A stretch of 64,000 nt of DNA, taken from the NCBI GenBank assembly GCA_949372955.1, contig CASIAX010000005.1:1-64000 (forward strand). Direction: 5' to 3'. Below are positions 45,086 through 54,606 of the stretch, in pieces; position 1 is the stretch's first letter; each line of letters starts with the position of its first letter. This DNA comes from SGZJ01 sp949372955 (lineage in GTDB: Bacteria > Bacteroidota > Bacteroidia > Flavobacteriales > Flavobacteriaceae). The notes under the pieces were generated by a model. That model saw only the letters and a program-made list of their open reading frames with translations. It was not told the DNA's origin and searched no databases. Made by a program: the position numbers and the translations under genes.

Positions 45086-46627
45086 ATGATAATTACTTTA
45101 AACGAGAAAGAAGAAAGAAAAGCTGATAAAAGTCTTTATAGTTATCAGAAAGGAGCCATCGATAAAATTTTTGATAGTTTTGAAAACTCTAGGGAAGATT
45201 ATCACTTATTATATCAATTACCAACTGGTGGGGGTAAAACAGTTATTTTCTCAGAAATTGTTAGACAATACCTTTCTAATCATGACAAAAAAGTATTAGT
45301 CATGACTCACAGAATAGAGTTATGTAAACAAACTTCAAAAGTATTATCTGAATTTGGTGTGGATAATAAAATTATTGACAGTAAGGCTAATTTGGAAGAT
45401 CAATCTAAGTACTCATGCTTTGTTGCTATGGTTGAGACCTTAAATAACAGGTTAAATGATGGTAAGCTGGATATTTCTGGAATTGGTTTAGTAATAATTG
45501 ATGAAGCTCACTATAATTCATTTACTAAATTATTCAAGTTTTTTAGTAATTCGTTTATACTAGGAGTCACAGCAACTCCATTAAGTTCTAATATTGAGCT
45601 ACCAATGACAGACAACTATGATGAGCTGATAGTAGGGGAGTCCATTCAAGATTTAATAAAAAACGAATTTTTAGCAAATGCTAATATGTATTCATTTAAT
45701 GTAGGGTTAACCTCATTAATTATTGGTGCAAATGGTGATTATACAGTAAAGTCATCTGAGGATCTGTATACTAATAACGATATGCTCTCTAAGTTACTAG
45801 TATCCTATGAAGAGAAATGTAAAGGTTTAAAGACCTTGATTTTTAATAATGGTATAAACACATCACTAATTGTTTATGACATGTTTAAAACAGCTGGTTA
45901 TGATGTAGCTCATTTGGACAATACTGCATCTAAAAAAGAAAGAGCTAGAATCTTAAATTGGTTTAAAGTGACTCCTGGAGCAATTCTAACTTCAGTTAGT
46001 ATACTTACCACAGGTTTTGATGAACCAACTGTTGAGTCAATAATACTAAATAGAGCAACTAAATCTCTTACATTATATTATCAAATGATCGGTAGGGGTT
46101 CAAGGATATTAAAAAACAAATCACATTTTAATGTAATTGACTTAGGAAATAATTTTCATAGGTTTGGTGAATGGGGAATTGACCTAGATTGGCAAAGAAT
46201 CTTTAAATCTCCCAATTATTACCTTGACAGTATTATTACGGATGAAGAAATAGAAAGTAACTTTAGGTATGAAATGCCAGAAGAACTAAGATTAGAATTT
46301 TCAAATTCAAAAGAGGTTTACTTTGATGTTAATAAAACTTACGTAGAGTCTATTAGAACAGGAGAGTCCTCTAAAGTGGTTTTAGAAAGATCAATAAGTC
46401 AGCATGCTAAAATATGTATTGAAAATAGTGAAGATATTTTTGATGCATTAATTTTATCTAAAAAATTGAATGATGATATAGATTTTAGGATAAATAGATA
46501 CTCTAAATGTATAAGTAAGAGCACACATAACTTTTTAGACTGGTTAACTGATGATTATAAAAAAAGATTAAGGTCTTACTTAAGAGAGAATTTTGATAAA
46601 ATTAGAGAGACTGTTTCAGTTAGTTAA
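45086..46627 (+). CDS. SF2 DEAD/DEAH-box helicase
   Basis: The 513-residue protein has the Q-like SLYSYQKGAI, Walker A LPTGGGKTVIFS near 45-56, VMTHRIEL, the DEAH box VIIDEAHYNS near 140, GVTATPL (motif III-like), TTGFDEP near 312 and YYQMIGRGSR (motif VI) near 337. This is the SSL2/YprA-like class of ATP-dependent nucleic-acid translocases. A C-terminal part of about 140 residues has no recognised motif. The gene is alone, with its own promoter. Confidence 0.85.
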   Translation: MIITLNEKEERKADKSLYSYQKGAIDKIFDSFENSREDYHLLYQLPTGGGKTVIFSEIVRQYLSNHDKKVLVMTHRIELCKQTSKVLSEFGVDNKIIDSKANLEDQSKYSCFVAMVETLNNRLNDGKLDISGIGLVIIDEAHYNSFTKLFKFFSNSFILGVTATPLSSNIELPMTDNYDELIVGESIQDLIKNEFLANANMYSFNVGLTSLIIGANGDYTVKSSEDLYTNNDMLSKLLVSYEEKCKGLKTLIFNNGINTSLIVYDMFKTAGYDVAHLDNTASKKERARILNWFKVTPGAILTSVSILTTGFDEPTVESIILNRATKSLTLYYQMIGRGSRILKNKSHFNVIDLGNNFHRFGEWGIDLDWQRIFKSPNYYLDSIITDEEIESNFRYEMPEELRLEFSNSKEVYFDVNKTYVESIRTGESSKVVLERSISQHAKICIENSEDIFDALILSKKLNDDIDFRINRYSKCISKSTHNFLDWLTDDYKKRLRSYLRENFDKIRETVSVS

Positions 46628-46713
46628 TTTTAATTATATTTATTATAATATTTTATTAAAAAAAATTTTAAGTAAACAAATAAGCCTACATATTAATATC
46701 TAAATTTAAAATT

Positions 46714-47157
46714 ATGAATAAGAATAACATTAAAACGTCCATAATAGGTTTTGTAATTGCCTTTTCTTTATCATCTTGCGCAAACAAAAACGCCCCTAAA
46801 GTAATAGAAATTACTACTACACCAGAAATACAACTTACAAGCGAAATAAAAAGTGATATAACTTTTGGAGTTCGAGGTAATTGTGGCATGTGTAAGTCTA
46901 CTATAGAAACAGCTGCTATGTCTGTTGATGGTGTTGATAACGCTAGTTGGTCTACAGAATCTAAGTTAATTAACATAAATATTAATTCAGATGTTAATGA
47001 CGCTATGCTAAATAATATTCATGTAGCAATTGCTAAGTCTGGTTATGACACTGAACTAAGTTTAGCTGTTATCGAAGATTATAACAAATTACCAATGTGT
47101 TGTAAATATGATAGAGAGATGATTATTTCTGTAAATAGTAATGATATTGCTCAATAA
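46714..47157 (+). CDS. Heavy-metal-associated (HMA) domain lipoprotein
   Basis: The 147-residue protein begins with a lipoprotein signal (FVIAFSLSSC, lipid Cys at 22). An HMA domain follows with the metal site GNCGMCKSTIE near 55-65. A second cysteine pair, LPMCCKYD, lies near the C-terminus. It may bind copper or another soft metal in the envelope. The gene is monocistronic; 87 bp separate it from the helicase and 87 bp from the channel gene. Confidence 0.82.
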   Translation: MNKNNIKTSIIGFVIAFSLSSCANKNAPKVIEITTTPEIQLTSEIKSDITFGVRGNCGMCKSTIETAAMSVDGVDNASWSTESKLINININSDVNDAMLNNIHVAIAKSGYDTELSLAVIEDYNKLPMCCKYDREMIISVNSNDIAQ

Positions 47158-47244
47158 CTATATAATACATCAATTTTAACATGCGTTAATTTGTCCTATA
47201 ATTTATATTATGTAAAATAGGATTTATTACAATATCAATCTAAT

Positions 47245-48498
47245 ATGAAAGAACTATCTCGCCTACTGTATGATTACCTAATCAAAACTGGAATGAGTGA
47301 TGAAAATGCATTAACGGTAAATATTTTTTTACTAAGTGTAATAAGTCTACTTACATTATTTGTCTTAGATTATATAAGTAAAAAAATCATTAGAGTTGTA
47401 TTTATAAATTTTGCGAGAAAATCAAAGTCTAAATTTGATGATATATTAATAACAAACAAAACACCAAAGTACATAGCTCACTTAATACCATTTTCTTTAA
47501 GCTTATCTATAATTCCTGTTATATTTAATAAAATAGCCGCTACTTCTGATCTTCTTTTAAAACTTAATAAGGTCATTCTAGTATTAGTAATTGTATATAT
47601 ATTGAGAAGTTTAATCTACACTGTTAGAGATTATTTCAAGACATTACCTAGATTGAAAGACAAACCTATTGATAGCTATATACAAGTAATAATGATGTTT
47701 ATTTGGGTAATTTCTATAATTAGTATACTAGCCCTAATCACAGGAAGAAGTTTCATGGAGTTTATTACCACTATTGGTGCAGCCTCAGCTATAATTATTT
47801 TAGTATTTAAAGATACTATCATGGGCTTTGTAGCTAGTATCCAGGTTTCCGTAAATGATATGGTTAGGATTGGAGATTGGATTACTTTTCAAAAATATGG
47901 GGCAGACGGAGATGTGATTGAGATTAATTTAGCTACAGTAAAAGTTCAAAATTTTGATCTAACTATTACTACTATTCCAACATATGCGCTTATTTCGGAT
48001 TCATTTAAAAACTGGAGAGGTATGGCTAGCTCTGAAGGAAGAAGAATAAAACGATCTGTAAATATAAATTTTGATAGTATAAAATTCTTAAATAAAGAGG
48101 ATATACAAAAGTTATCAAAAATTGAGATTATTTCTTCATACTTAAATGATAAGATAATTAATATAGATAGTTTTAATACAGAAAACAGTGTAGATAAAAA
48201 CCTCCTTCTTAATGGTAGAAACTTAACTAATATTGGTGTTTTTAGAAAATATCTTCAAACCTATATTGAAAATCACTCCGCAATAAACAAAAACATGACT
48301 ATAATGGTTAGGCAACTTGCTCCTACTATACATGGAGTACCGCTAGAAGTATATGCTTTTAGTAAAGACAAAGAATGGCTTAACTATGAATATATTACAT
48401 CTGATATATTTGATCATATCATATCTTCAACTAAGTATTTTGACTTACATATATTTGAAATGCCTTCCAGTGTTAGTATCAAAAATATTAAAATTTAA
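47245..48498 (+). CDS. Mechanosensitive ion channel, MscS family (YbdG-like)
   Basis: The 417-residue protein has about five N-terminal helices (residues 25-45, 70-95, 105-125, 145-165 and 170-195). The pore helix region is TTIGAASAIIILVFKDTIMGFVASIQ, followed by the beta-domain VSVNDMVRIGDWITF...GDVIEINLATVKVQNFD. The long soluble C-terminus fits YbdG/YnaI-type channels that open in osmotic downshock. Its end overlaps truA by 11 bp, tail-to-tail. Confidence 0.9.
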   Translation: MKELSRLLYDYLIKTGMSDENALTVNIFLLSVISLLTLFVLDYISKKIIRVVFINFARKSKSKFDDILITNKTPKYIAHLIPFSLSLSIIPVIFNKIAATSDLLLKLNKVILVLVIVYILRSLIYTVRDYFKTLPRLKDKPIDSYIQVIMMFIWVISIISILALITGRSFMEFITTIGAASAIIILVFKDTIMGFVASIQVSVNDMVRIGDWITFQKYGADGDVIEINLATVKVQNFDLTITTIPTYALISDSFKNWRGMASSEGRRIKRSVNINFDSIKFLNKEDIQKLSKIEIISSYLNDKIINIDSFNTENSVDKNLLLNGRNLTNIGVFRKYLQTYIENHSAINKNMTIMVRQLAPTIHGVPLEVYAFSKDKEWLNYEYITSDIFDHIISSTKYFDLHIFEMPSSVSIKNIKI

Positions 48499-49267
48499 AA
48501 CTAACTTTATTTAGCATTAAACCAGAAGCTGGTGCTATATAATTTATTTTAGGATTGTAGGTTGTTAATGACTGCTGTATATACTCAAGGTCTACCTCTG
48601 CTCTACCTAATTCTACAAGTACCCCCATCATTAACCTTATTTGATTTCTCATAAACCCTTTACCTCTTATAGTTAGTTCATAACTGTTTTCTGGGATGAA
48701 ATTAGCTTTTAAGGTATTGTTTTTTGTAATCCTACAATGCGTTATTTCTCTTTCAAATAAACCATTTTCATTTGGTTTATAGCAGTAGGATTTAAGGTTA
48801 TGCTTTCCTTCAAATAATTTAGCCCCTTTTTTCATTATTTCGATATTTAAATCATCTAAAAATGTAGTGATAAAAGGTGCACAATACGGATGATTTTTAG
48901 TTCCTTCTGTAAACAAATACTTGTATTCTTTTATCTTTGGACTATTAATAATATTAAAGTCTTTATCAATCTCTTTTATCGATAAAGCTCGTATGTCTTG
49001 GGGAAGATTGGTGTTAAATAATTCCATAAAAGACAATAAATCAATTAATGGCTTTTCTGTAAATAACTCGAAGGCTGTTTGGGGTGCTGAAACCATTGCA
49101 TCAGTCCTTCCAGCTCCTAAAGATTTAAATTTATTATTTTCAAGTATATAATTAATAGTCCTATCTATCATTAGGTGAACAGTCTTTAAATTAGGTTGCT
49201 TTTGCCAACCATGGTACCTGTAGCCTAAAAACTGAATTTCTATTAAATAATAATTATTTAAATTCAT
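48488..49267 (-). CDS. truA: tRNA pseudouridine(38-40) synthase
   Basis: The 259-residue length fits TruA. The catalytic Asp56 lies in GAGRTDAMVSA, and FLGYRYHGWQKQP near 13-25 is the family N-terminal motif. GKGFMRNQIRLMMG near 207 completes the site. It modifies U38, U39 and U40 in the anticodon stem-loop. The gene is separated from the prohibitin gene by a strong bidirectional terminator. Confidence 0.93.
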   Translation of the reverse strand: MNLNNYYLIEIQFLGYRYHGWQKQPNLKTVHLMIDRTINYILENNKFKSLGAGRTDAMVSAPQTAFELFTEKPLIDLLSFMELFNTNLPQDIRALSIKEIDKDFNIINSPKIKEYKYLFTEGTKNHPYCAPFITTFLDDLNIEIMKKGAKLFEGKHNLKSYCYKPNENGLFEREITHCRITKNNTLKANFIPENSYELTIRGKGFMRNQIRLMMGVLVELGRAEVDLEYIQQSLTTYNPKINYIAPASGLMLNKVSFKF

Positions 49268-49290
49268 TGTTCTACTTCAAAATATTTTTA

Positions 49291-49324
49291 AAAAAAAACC
49301 CCATAAATAATTATGGGGTTTTTT
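49291..49324. terminator. Bidirectional terminator between the prohibitin and truA genes
   Basis: AACCCCATAA and TTATGGGGTT form a 10-bp perfect stem around ATAA. It is flanked by A8 on the left and T6 on the right, so it can end transcription in either direction. Confidence 0.88.
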
Positions 49325-49346
49325 AACTTTTTTAAGAAATCAAAAA

Positions 49347-50162
49347 TTAATTATTACCTAAAATGATAGGTAATCCATCTTTTCCACTTCCTATAACAAC
49401 TACTTTACTATTATTTGACATAGCTAATTTTGTAGTAGCTTCTATTCCCTTATCTCTTAATATATTAGATGTAAGAGAAGAATTTAAGATTCTGTTTGCA
49501 TCTGCCTTACCTTGAGCGTCAATTCTCACTTTATCAGCTTCTTTTCTTGCGCTTTCAAGTCTAAACTCATATTCTAAAGATTCTTGCTCTTGCTTTAATT
49601 TTCTCTCTATCGCTTCTTTGATAGTTGGAGGTAAAGTAACATCTCTCACAAGTATTTCATTAAGTTGAATATATTGATCAGATACAATATTCTTTGTTTC
49701 ATCAAAAATTTCAGTCTGTATAGCATCTCTCTTACTTGAATACAACTGCTCTGGTGTATATCTTCCGACTACACTTCTAGCGGCTGATCTAATTGCTGGT
49801 AGTAAAATTCTACTTTTATAATTAACACCTTTTTCTTGATGTAATTTACCCAGATTCGCATAGTCAGGTTGGAACCAAGCTGACGCTTCTAGCTTAATTT
49901 CAAGACCGTTAGAAGATAAAACATTCATTTTTTCAAACACTTCTTGCTGTCTAACTTCATAGATAACAACTTTGTTCCATGGCCATACTAATTGAAAACC
50001 TTCACCTAGTGGTGGATTTTCAGTTTCCACACCTCCGTCAAAAGTTTTAAAGATAACTCCAGCTTCACCAGCGTTAATATTATAAAATAATCTACCTCCA
50101 ACTAGTAGAACTAGAGAAAATAGTATAATTAAGGGTAATCCAATTTTTGGTAATTTTTCCAT
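49347..50162 (-). CDS. Prohibitin family (SPFH) membrane protein
   Basis: The 271-residue protein has one N-terminal helix (LIILFSLVLLVGGRLFY), then the SPFH/band-7 domain at about 33-200 (AGEAGVIFKTFDGG, VVGRYTPEQLYSSKRD). A coiled coil follows near 190-225 (KQEQESLEYEFRLESARKEA). Such proteins form large membrane-associated rings that scaffold proteases or lipids. It starts 59 bp downstream of fabG in the same direction. Confidence 0.9.
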   Translation of the reverse strand: MEKLPKIGLPLIILFSLVLLVGGRLFYNINAGEAGVIFKTFDGGVETENPPLGEGFQLVWPWNKVVIYEVRQQEVFEKMNVLSSNGLEIKLEASAWFQPDYANLGKLHQEKGVNYKSRILLPAIRSAARSVVGRYTPEQLYSSKRDAIQTEIFDETKNIVSDQYIQLNEILVRDVTLPPTIKEAIERKLKQEQESLEYEFRLESARKEADKVRIDAQGKADANRILNSSLTSNILRDKGIEATTKLAMSNNSKVVVIGSGKDGLPIILGNN

Positions 50163-50221
50163 TTTTGTTATTTTTTATTGATTATTAAAATTATTTAAAT
50201 TATTTAAATTTATAGTTAATA

Positions 50222-50965
50222 TTAAGTTAACATTCCTCCGTCAACATTTATTACTTGACCAGTTACGTATGAAGATAGATCGCTAGCTAACCAAACACAA
50301 GTATTAGCTATATCCAAAGGAGTTCCTCCTCTTTTTAAAGGGATTCCCTTTCTCCATTCATTAACTACAGCATCATCTAAGTTAGCTGTCATTTCTGTTT
50401 CTATAAAGCCAGGAGCTACTACATTGCATCTTATATTTCTAGATCCTAATTCTAGTGCAACAGATTTTGAAAAGCCAATTATCCCAGCTTTAGAAGCTGC
50501 ATAATTTGTCTGCCCAGCATTTCCTTTTACTCCTACTACAGAGCTCATGTTAATTATCGATCCACTTCTTTGTTTAAGCATTGTTCTTTGAACAGCTTTA
50601 GTCATATTAAATACTGACTTTAAGTTAACTTCTATAACTATATCAAAATCAGATTCTTGCATTCTCATAAGTAAATTATCTTTAGTGATTCCTGCATTAT
50701 TTATTAGAACATCAATTGAATCAAATTCAGACAATATTTTTTCTATTAAGCTATGTGCCTCATCAAACTTTGATGCATCACTTTGATACGACTTAGCTTT
50801 AACACCCAATTCTAGTAATTCAGTCTCTAGTTCTTTCGCCTCTTCTACAGATCTACTATAGGTGAAAGCTATATTAGCACCTTGTCTTGCAAATTCAATA
50901 GCAATACCTTTTCCAATGCCTCTAGTTGCCCCAGTTATAATTACATTTTTATTATTTAGTAACAT
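50222..50965 (-). CDS. fabG: 3-oxoacyl-[acyl-carrier-protein] reductase
   Basis: A 247-residue short-chain dehydrogenase. The NADPH loop GATRGIG is at 12-18, NNAG at 89-92, and the catalytic Ser142, Tyr155 and Lys159 lie in SSVVGVKGNAGQTNYAASK. It reduces 3-oxoacyl-ACP in fatty-acid elongation. It ends a leftward run lpxD-lpxC/fabZ-lpxA-efp-sucD-fabG, where lipid A enzymes consume its acyl products. The start lies 7 bp after sucD. Confidence 0.93.
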   Translation of the reverse strand: MLLNNKNVIITGATRGIGKGIAIEFARQGANIAFTYSRSVEEAKELETELLELGVKAKSYQSDASKFDEAHSLIEKILSEFDSIDVLINNAGITKDNLLMRMQESDFDIVIEVNLKSVFNMTKAVQRTMLKQRSGSIINMSSVVGVKGNAGQTNYAASKAGIIGFSKSVALELGSRNIRCNVVAPGFIETEMTANLDDAVVNEWRKGIPLKRGGTPLDIANTCVWLASDLSSYVTGQVINVDGGMLT

Positions 50966-50972
50966 CTTTTTT

Positions 50973-51845
50973 CTAATTAAGAATCAGTTTAACTTGTTTA
51001 CCAATATCTGCTGGAGAATTAACTACATTTATTCCACATTCAGCTAATATCTCTTTTTTTGCTTGAGCAGTATCATCACTTCCACCTACTATTGCGCCTG
51101 CATGCCCCATAGTTCTACCAGCTGGAGCAGTTTCACCTGCTATAAAACCAACCACAGGTTTCGAACTACCACTAGACTTATACCAATTAGCTGCATCAGC
51201 TTCTAATTGACCACCTATTTCACCAATCATAACAACACAATTAGTTTCACTATCGTTTATTAACAACTCCAATGCCTCTTTAGTGGATGTTCCAATAATT
51301 GGGTCTCCTCCTATTCCAATTGCAGTACTAATTCCATAACCTTGCTTAACAACTTGATCCGCAGCTTCATAAGTTAAGGTTCCAGATTTCGAAACAATAC
51401 CTACATTACCTTTTTTAAATACAAATCCAGGCATGATGCCTACTTTAGCCTCACCAGGAGTGATTACACCTGGACAATTAGGTCCAATGAGTACACTGTT
51501 CTTATTACTCAAGTAATTTTTTACTTTTATCATATCTGAAGTTGGAATACCTTCTGTTATTGTTATTATTGTCTTAATTTTTGCATCAGCTGCTTCCATT
51601 ATTGCATCAGCTGCAAACGCAGGTGGAACAAAAATTATTGAAGTATCTGCCCCTACGCTAGTAACAGCCTCTTTAACAGTATTAAATACTGGTTTATTTA
51701 AATGTAAAGCACCACCCTTTCCAGGTGTAACTCCGCCAACTAAATTTGTACCGTACTCAATCATTTGAGTAGCATGAAACGTACCTTCACTTCCAGTAAA
51801 TCCTTGTACGATAACTCTTGATTCTTTATTAACTAATACGCTCAT
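50973..51845 (-). CDS. sucD: Succinate-CoA ligase subunit alpha
   Basis: The 290-residue protein has the CoA-binding N-terminal Rossmann domain (VQGFTGSEGTFH near 13-24, PGKGG near 41) and the phosphorylated His248 in AGRTMGHAGAIVGG. It makes ATP or GTP from succinyl-CoA in the TCA cycle with SucC, which is not in the window. It follows efp by 3 bp. Confidence 0.95.
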   Translation of the reverse strand: MSVLVNKESRVIVQGFTGSEGTFHATQMIEYGTNLVGGVTPGKGGALHLNKPVFNTVKEAVTSVGADTSIIFVPPAFAADAIMEAADAKIKTIITITEGIPTSDMIKVKNYLSNKNSVLIGPNCPGVITPGEAKVGIMPGFVFKKGNVGIVSKSGTLTYEAADQVVKQGYGISTAIGIGGDPIIGTSTKEALELLINDSETNCVVMIGEIGGQLEADAANWYKSSGSSKPVVGFIAGETAPAGRTMGHAGAIVGGSDDTAQAKKEILAECGINVVNSPADIGKQVKLILN

Positions 51846-51848
51846 ATT

Positions 51849-52415
51849 TTATTCTTTAAATCTTTCTTTATAAGTTCCTTTTTCTGTCTCAATTTTAATC
51901 TTATCTCCCTCGTTTATAAATAAAGGAACATTTATTATTGCACCTGTCTCAACAGTTGCAGGCTTAGTCGCATTTGTAGCTGTGTTACCCTTGACTCCAG
52001 GTTCAGCAGAAACCACCTCTAAAACAACACTGGCAGGCATTTCAACTGATAATGGAAGTCCATCATCAGAATTAATAATTACGGTCACTAATGCACCTTC
52101 TTTTAATAAATCTGAATTATCAATTAATGACTTAGTCAAAGATATTTGATTATAATCTTGAGTATTCATAAAATGAAAGTCATCTCCATCATTATACAAA
52201 AACTGAAATTTATGTGTTTCTACTCTTACTTCATCTATTTTATGGCCAGAAGAAAAAGTATTATCAATAACCTTCCCATTTGTTACACTCTTTAATTTTG
52301 TTCTAACAAAAGCAGGTCCTTTGCCTGGTTTAACATGTAAAAACTCTATAACTTTATAAACATCATGGTTATAATTTATACATAACCCGTTTCTTATATC
52401 ACTAGTGTTTGCCAT
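51849..52415 (-). CDS. efp: Translation elongation factor P
   Basis: The 188-residue length and three-domain beta layout match EF-P, which relieves ribosome stalling at proline stretches. The loop VKPGKGPAFVRTK places Lys32 at the tip where many species modify it. The C-terminal DKIKIETEKGTYKERF is typical. It lies between lpxA (9 bp upstream) and sucD, probably in the same transcript. Confidence 0.95.
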   Translation of the reverse strand: MANTSDIRNGLCINYNHDVYKVIEFLHVKPGKGPAFVRTKLKSVTNGKVIDNTFSSGHKIDEVRVETHKFQFLYNDGDDFHFMNTQDYNQISLTKSLIDNSDLLKEGALVTVIINSDDGLPLSVEMPASVVLEVVSAEPGVKGNTATNATKPATVETGAIINVPLFINEGDKIKIETEKGTYKERFKE

Positions 52416-52424
52416 ATTTAAATT

Positions 52425-53204
52425 TTATTTGAAGTAACCTTTCATTATACCTCTATGTGAATTTTTTATAAATTGTAAAATTTTATCCCTTTCTGGTGAA
52501 GCTTCCATCTCAGCTTCTATAATCTGACTTGCTTGAGTGTTGTTATAGTTTTTTTGATATAAATACCTGTATATGTTCTGTATTTCTGATATCTTTTTAG
52601 AATCAAACCCTCTTCTTCTTAACCCAACAGAATTAATTCCAACATATGATAAAGGTTCTCTAGCTGCTTTTACATAAGGAGGAATATCTTTTCTTACAAG
52701 CGATCCGCCAGTGACAAAAGCATGATCACCAATAGAACAAAATTGATGAACTGCTGCCATTCCTGAAATGATAACATAGTCCCCTACTGTGACATGCCCA
52801 GCAAGAGTTGAGTTGTTTGAAAATATACAATTATCTCCTACTATACAATCATGGGCTACGTGACAATAAGCCATGATTAAACAATTATTACCGATAACAG
52901 TCTTCATTCGGTCAGTAGTACCTTTATTTATGGTAACACACTCTCTAATGGTAACATTATCTCCAATTTCAACAGTTGTTTCTTCATTGTTATATTTTAA
53001 ATCTTGAGGAGTTGCTGAAATTACTGATCCAGGGTAAATATTACAATTCTTTCCAATTCTAGCTCCATCCATGATAGTTACATTTGGACCTATCCATGTT
53101 CCTTGTCCAATAATAACGTTTCCATCAATTGTTGTGAATGGTTCTACTACTACATTTTTTGCAATTTTAGCGCTTGGATGTATATATGCTAAGGGTTGTT
53201 TCAT
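52425..53204 (-). CDS. lpxA: UDP-N-acetylglucosamine acyltransferase
   Basis: The 259-residue protein is a left-handed parallel beta-helix of hexapeptide repeats (about residues 5-185), with the catalytic His in AYCHVAHDCIVGDNC near 122. A helical C-terminal tail follows (YRYLYQKNYNNTQASQI). It transfers a 3-hydroxyacyl group to UDP-GlcNAc, the first step of lipid A synthesis. It begins immediately after the lpxC/fabZ stop. Confidence 0.95.
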   Translation of the reverse strand: MKQPLAYIHPSAKIAKNVVVEPFTTIDGNVIIGQGTWIGPNVTIMDGARIGKNCNIYPGSVISATPQDLKYNNEETTVEIGDNVTIRECVTINKGTTDRMKTVIGNNCLIMAYCHVAHDCIVGDNCIFSNNSTLAGHVTVGDYVIISGMAAVHQFCSIGDHAFVTGGSLVRKDIPPYVKAAREPLSYVGINSVGLRRRGFDSKKISEIQNIYRYLYQKNYNNTQASQIIEAEMEASPERDKILQFIKNSHRGIMKGYFK

Positions 53205-54605
53205 TTATTTAACTTTAGTAATTTGTGCTATTAATTCAGCTTCTGCGCAAAGTTTACCATTCACATATGCGTATCCTTGCATATGGCAAATACCTCTTCT
53301 AATAGGGGAAATTAATGTGCATTTAAATATTATTGTGTCACCAGGAAATACTTTATTTTTAAATTTTACCTTATCAATTTTGGCAAAAAATGTCAAATAA
53401 TCTTCAGGGTTTTCAAATGTATTTAAAACAAGAATACCTCCAATTTGAGCCATCGCTTCTACAATAAGAACACCAGGCATAACAGGGAAACCAGGAAAAT
53501 GACCCTGAAAGAAAGTTTCATTTATAGTTACATTTTTTAAACCAATAACTTTAGAAGTTGATAACTCGTAAATTTTATCAACAAATAAAAATGGTGGCCT
53601 ATGGGGAAGAACTTCCATTATTCTATTTGTATCCATTATTGGTTCTTTAGTTAAATCAATAACAGGAACATTGTTTTTTCGCTCTATTTTTATAATATCA
53701 CTTAGCTTTTTAGCAAATTGTGTGTTTACATAATGTCCTGGCTTATTAGCGATAACTTTACCTCTTAGTCTAACACCTGTAAGCGCCAAATCACCAATTA
53801 CATCAAGTAATTTGTGTCTTGCAGCCTCATTTGGATAATGTAGTGTTAAGTTATCTAAAATTCCATTTGATTTTACATTTACATGCTCTTTATTAAAAGC
53901 AATTTTTAATTTTTCCATTGTAGATTTTGAAAGTTCTTTATCTACATATACTATAGCGTTATTTAAATCTCCACCTTTAATTAATCCTTCATTTAGTAAC
54001 ATTTCAATCTCGTGGAGAAAACTAAAAGTTCTTGAGTTTGAAATCTCTTCTTTGAAATCTTTAATATTGTTTAAGGTTGCATTTTGTGTACCAAGAATTT
54101 TAGTACCAAAATCTACCATAGTTGTTACTTCATAATGGTCGCTAGGGATTATTGTAATCTCACTACCTGATTTATTATCTTTATAGGAAATAACATTTTT
54201 CACAACATATTCTTTTCTAAAAACTTCAAGATCCACTAATCCCGCAGACTCTAATGCTTCAACAAAGTATTTTGAAGAACCGTCCATGATTGGAGGTTCA
54301 GAGGAGCTTAACTCTATATTAACATTATCAATTTCTAATCCAACTAAAGCAGCTAGAACATGTTCGCAAGTTTGAATTGTTACACCATTTTTTTCTAAGA
54401 CAGTACCTCTTTGTGTACTAGTAACGAAGTTAATATTAGCTTCAATAATAGGGCTGCCTTCTAAGTCAACTCTGGTAAAAGTATAGCCATTATTGGCAAT
54501 AGCAGGTTTGAAAGTTAATTTAACATCTTGTCCAGTATGCAAACCTACTCCCGTTAAAGAGATTGGTTTAGATATTGTTGTCTGTTTTATTTCTGTAGTA
54601 ATCAT
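53205..54605 (-). CDS. lpxC: Bifunctional LpxC deacetylase / FabZ dehydratase
   Basis: The 466-residue fusion starts with LpxC (about 1-300): zinc His in TCEHVLAALVGLEIDNV near 79, then HKLLDVIGDLALTG with His and Asp ligands near 258. FabZ (about 320-466) follows, with LPHRPPFLFVDKI and the active-site GHFPGFPVMPGVLIVEAMAQ. LpxC removes the acetyl group from UDP-acyl-GlcNAc; FabZ dehydrates 3-hydroxyacyl-ACP, a competing use of the same acyl donor. The fusion is standard in Bacteroidota. Confidence 0.95.
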   Translation of the reverse strand: MITTEIKQTTISKPISLTGVGLHTGQDVKLTFKPAIANNGYTFTRVDLEGSPIIEANINFVTSTQRGTVLEKNGVTIQTCEHVLAALVGLEIDNVNIELSSSEPPIMDGSSKYFVEALESAGLVDLEVFRKEYVVKNVISYKDNKSGSEITIIPSDHYEVTTMVDFGTKILGTQNATLNNIKDFKEEISNSRTFSFLHEIEMLLNEGLIKGGDLNNAIVYVDKELSKSTMEKLKIAFNKEHVNVKSNGILDNLTLHYPNEAARHKLLDVIGDLALTGVRLRGKVIANKPGHYVNTQFAKKLSDIIKIERKNNVPVIDLTKEPIMDTNRIMEVLPHRPPFLFVDKIYELSTSKVIGLKNVTINETFFQGHFPGFPVMPGVLIVEAMAQIGGILVLNTFENPEDYLTFFAKIDKVKFKNKVFPGDTIIFKCTLISPIRRGICHMQGYAYVNGKLCAEAELIAQITKVK

Positions 54606-54606
54606 T

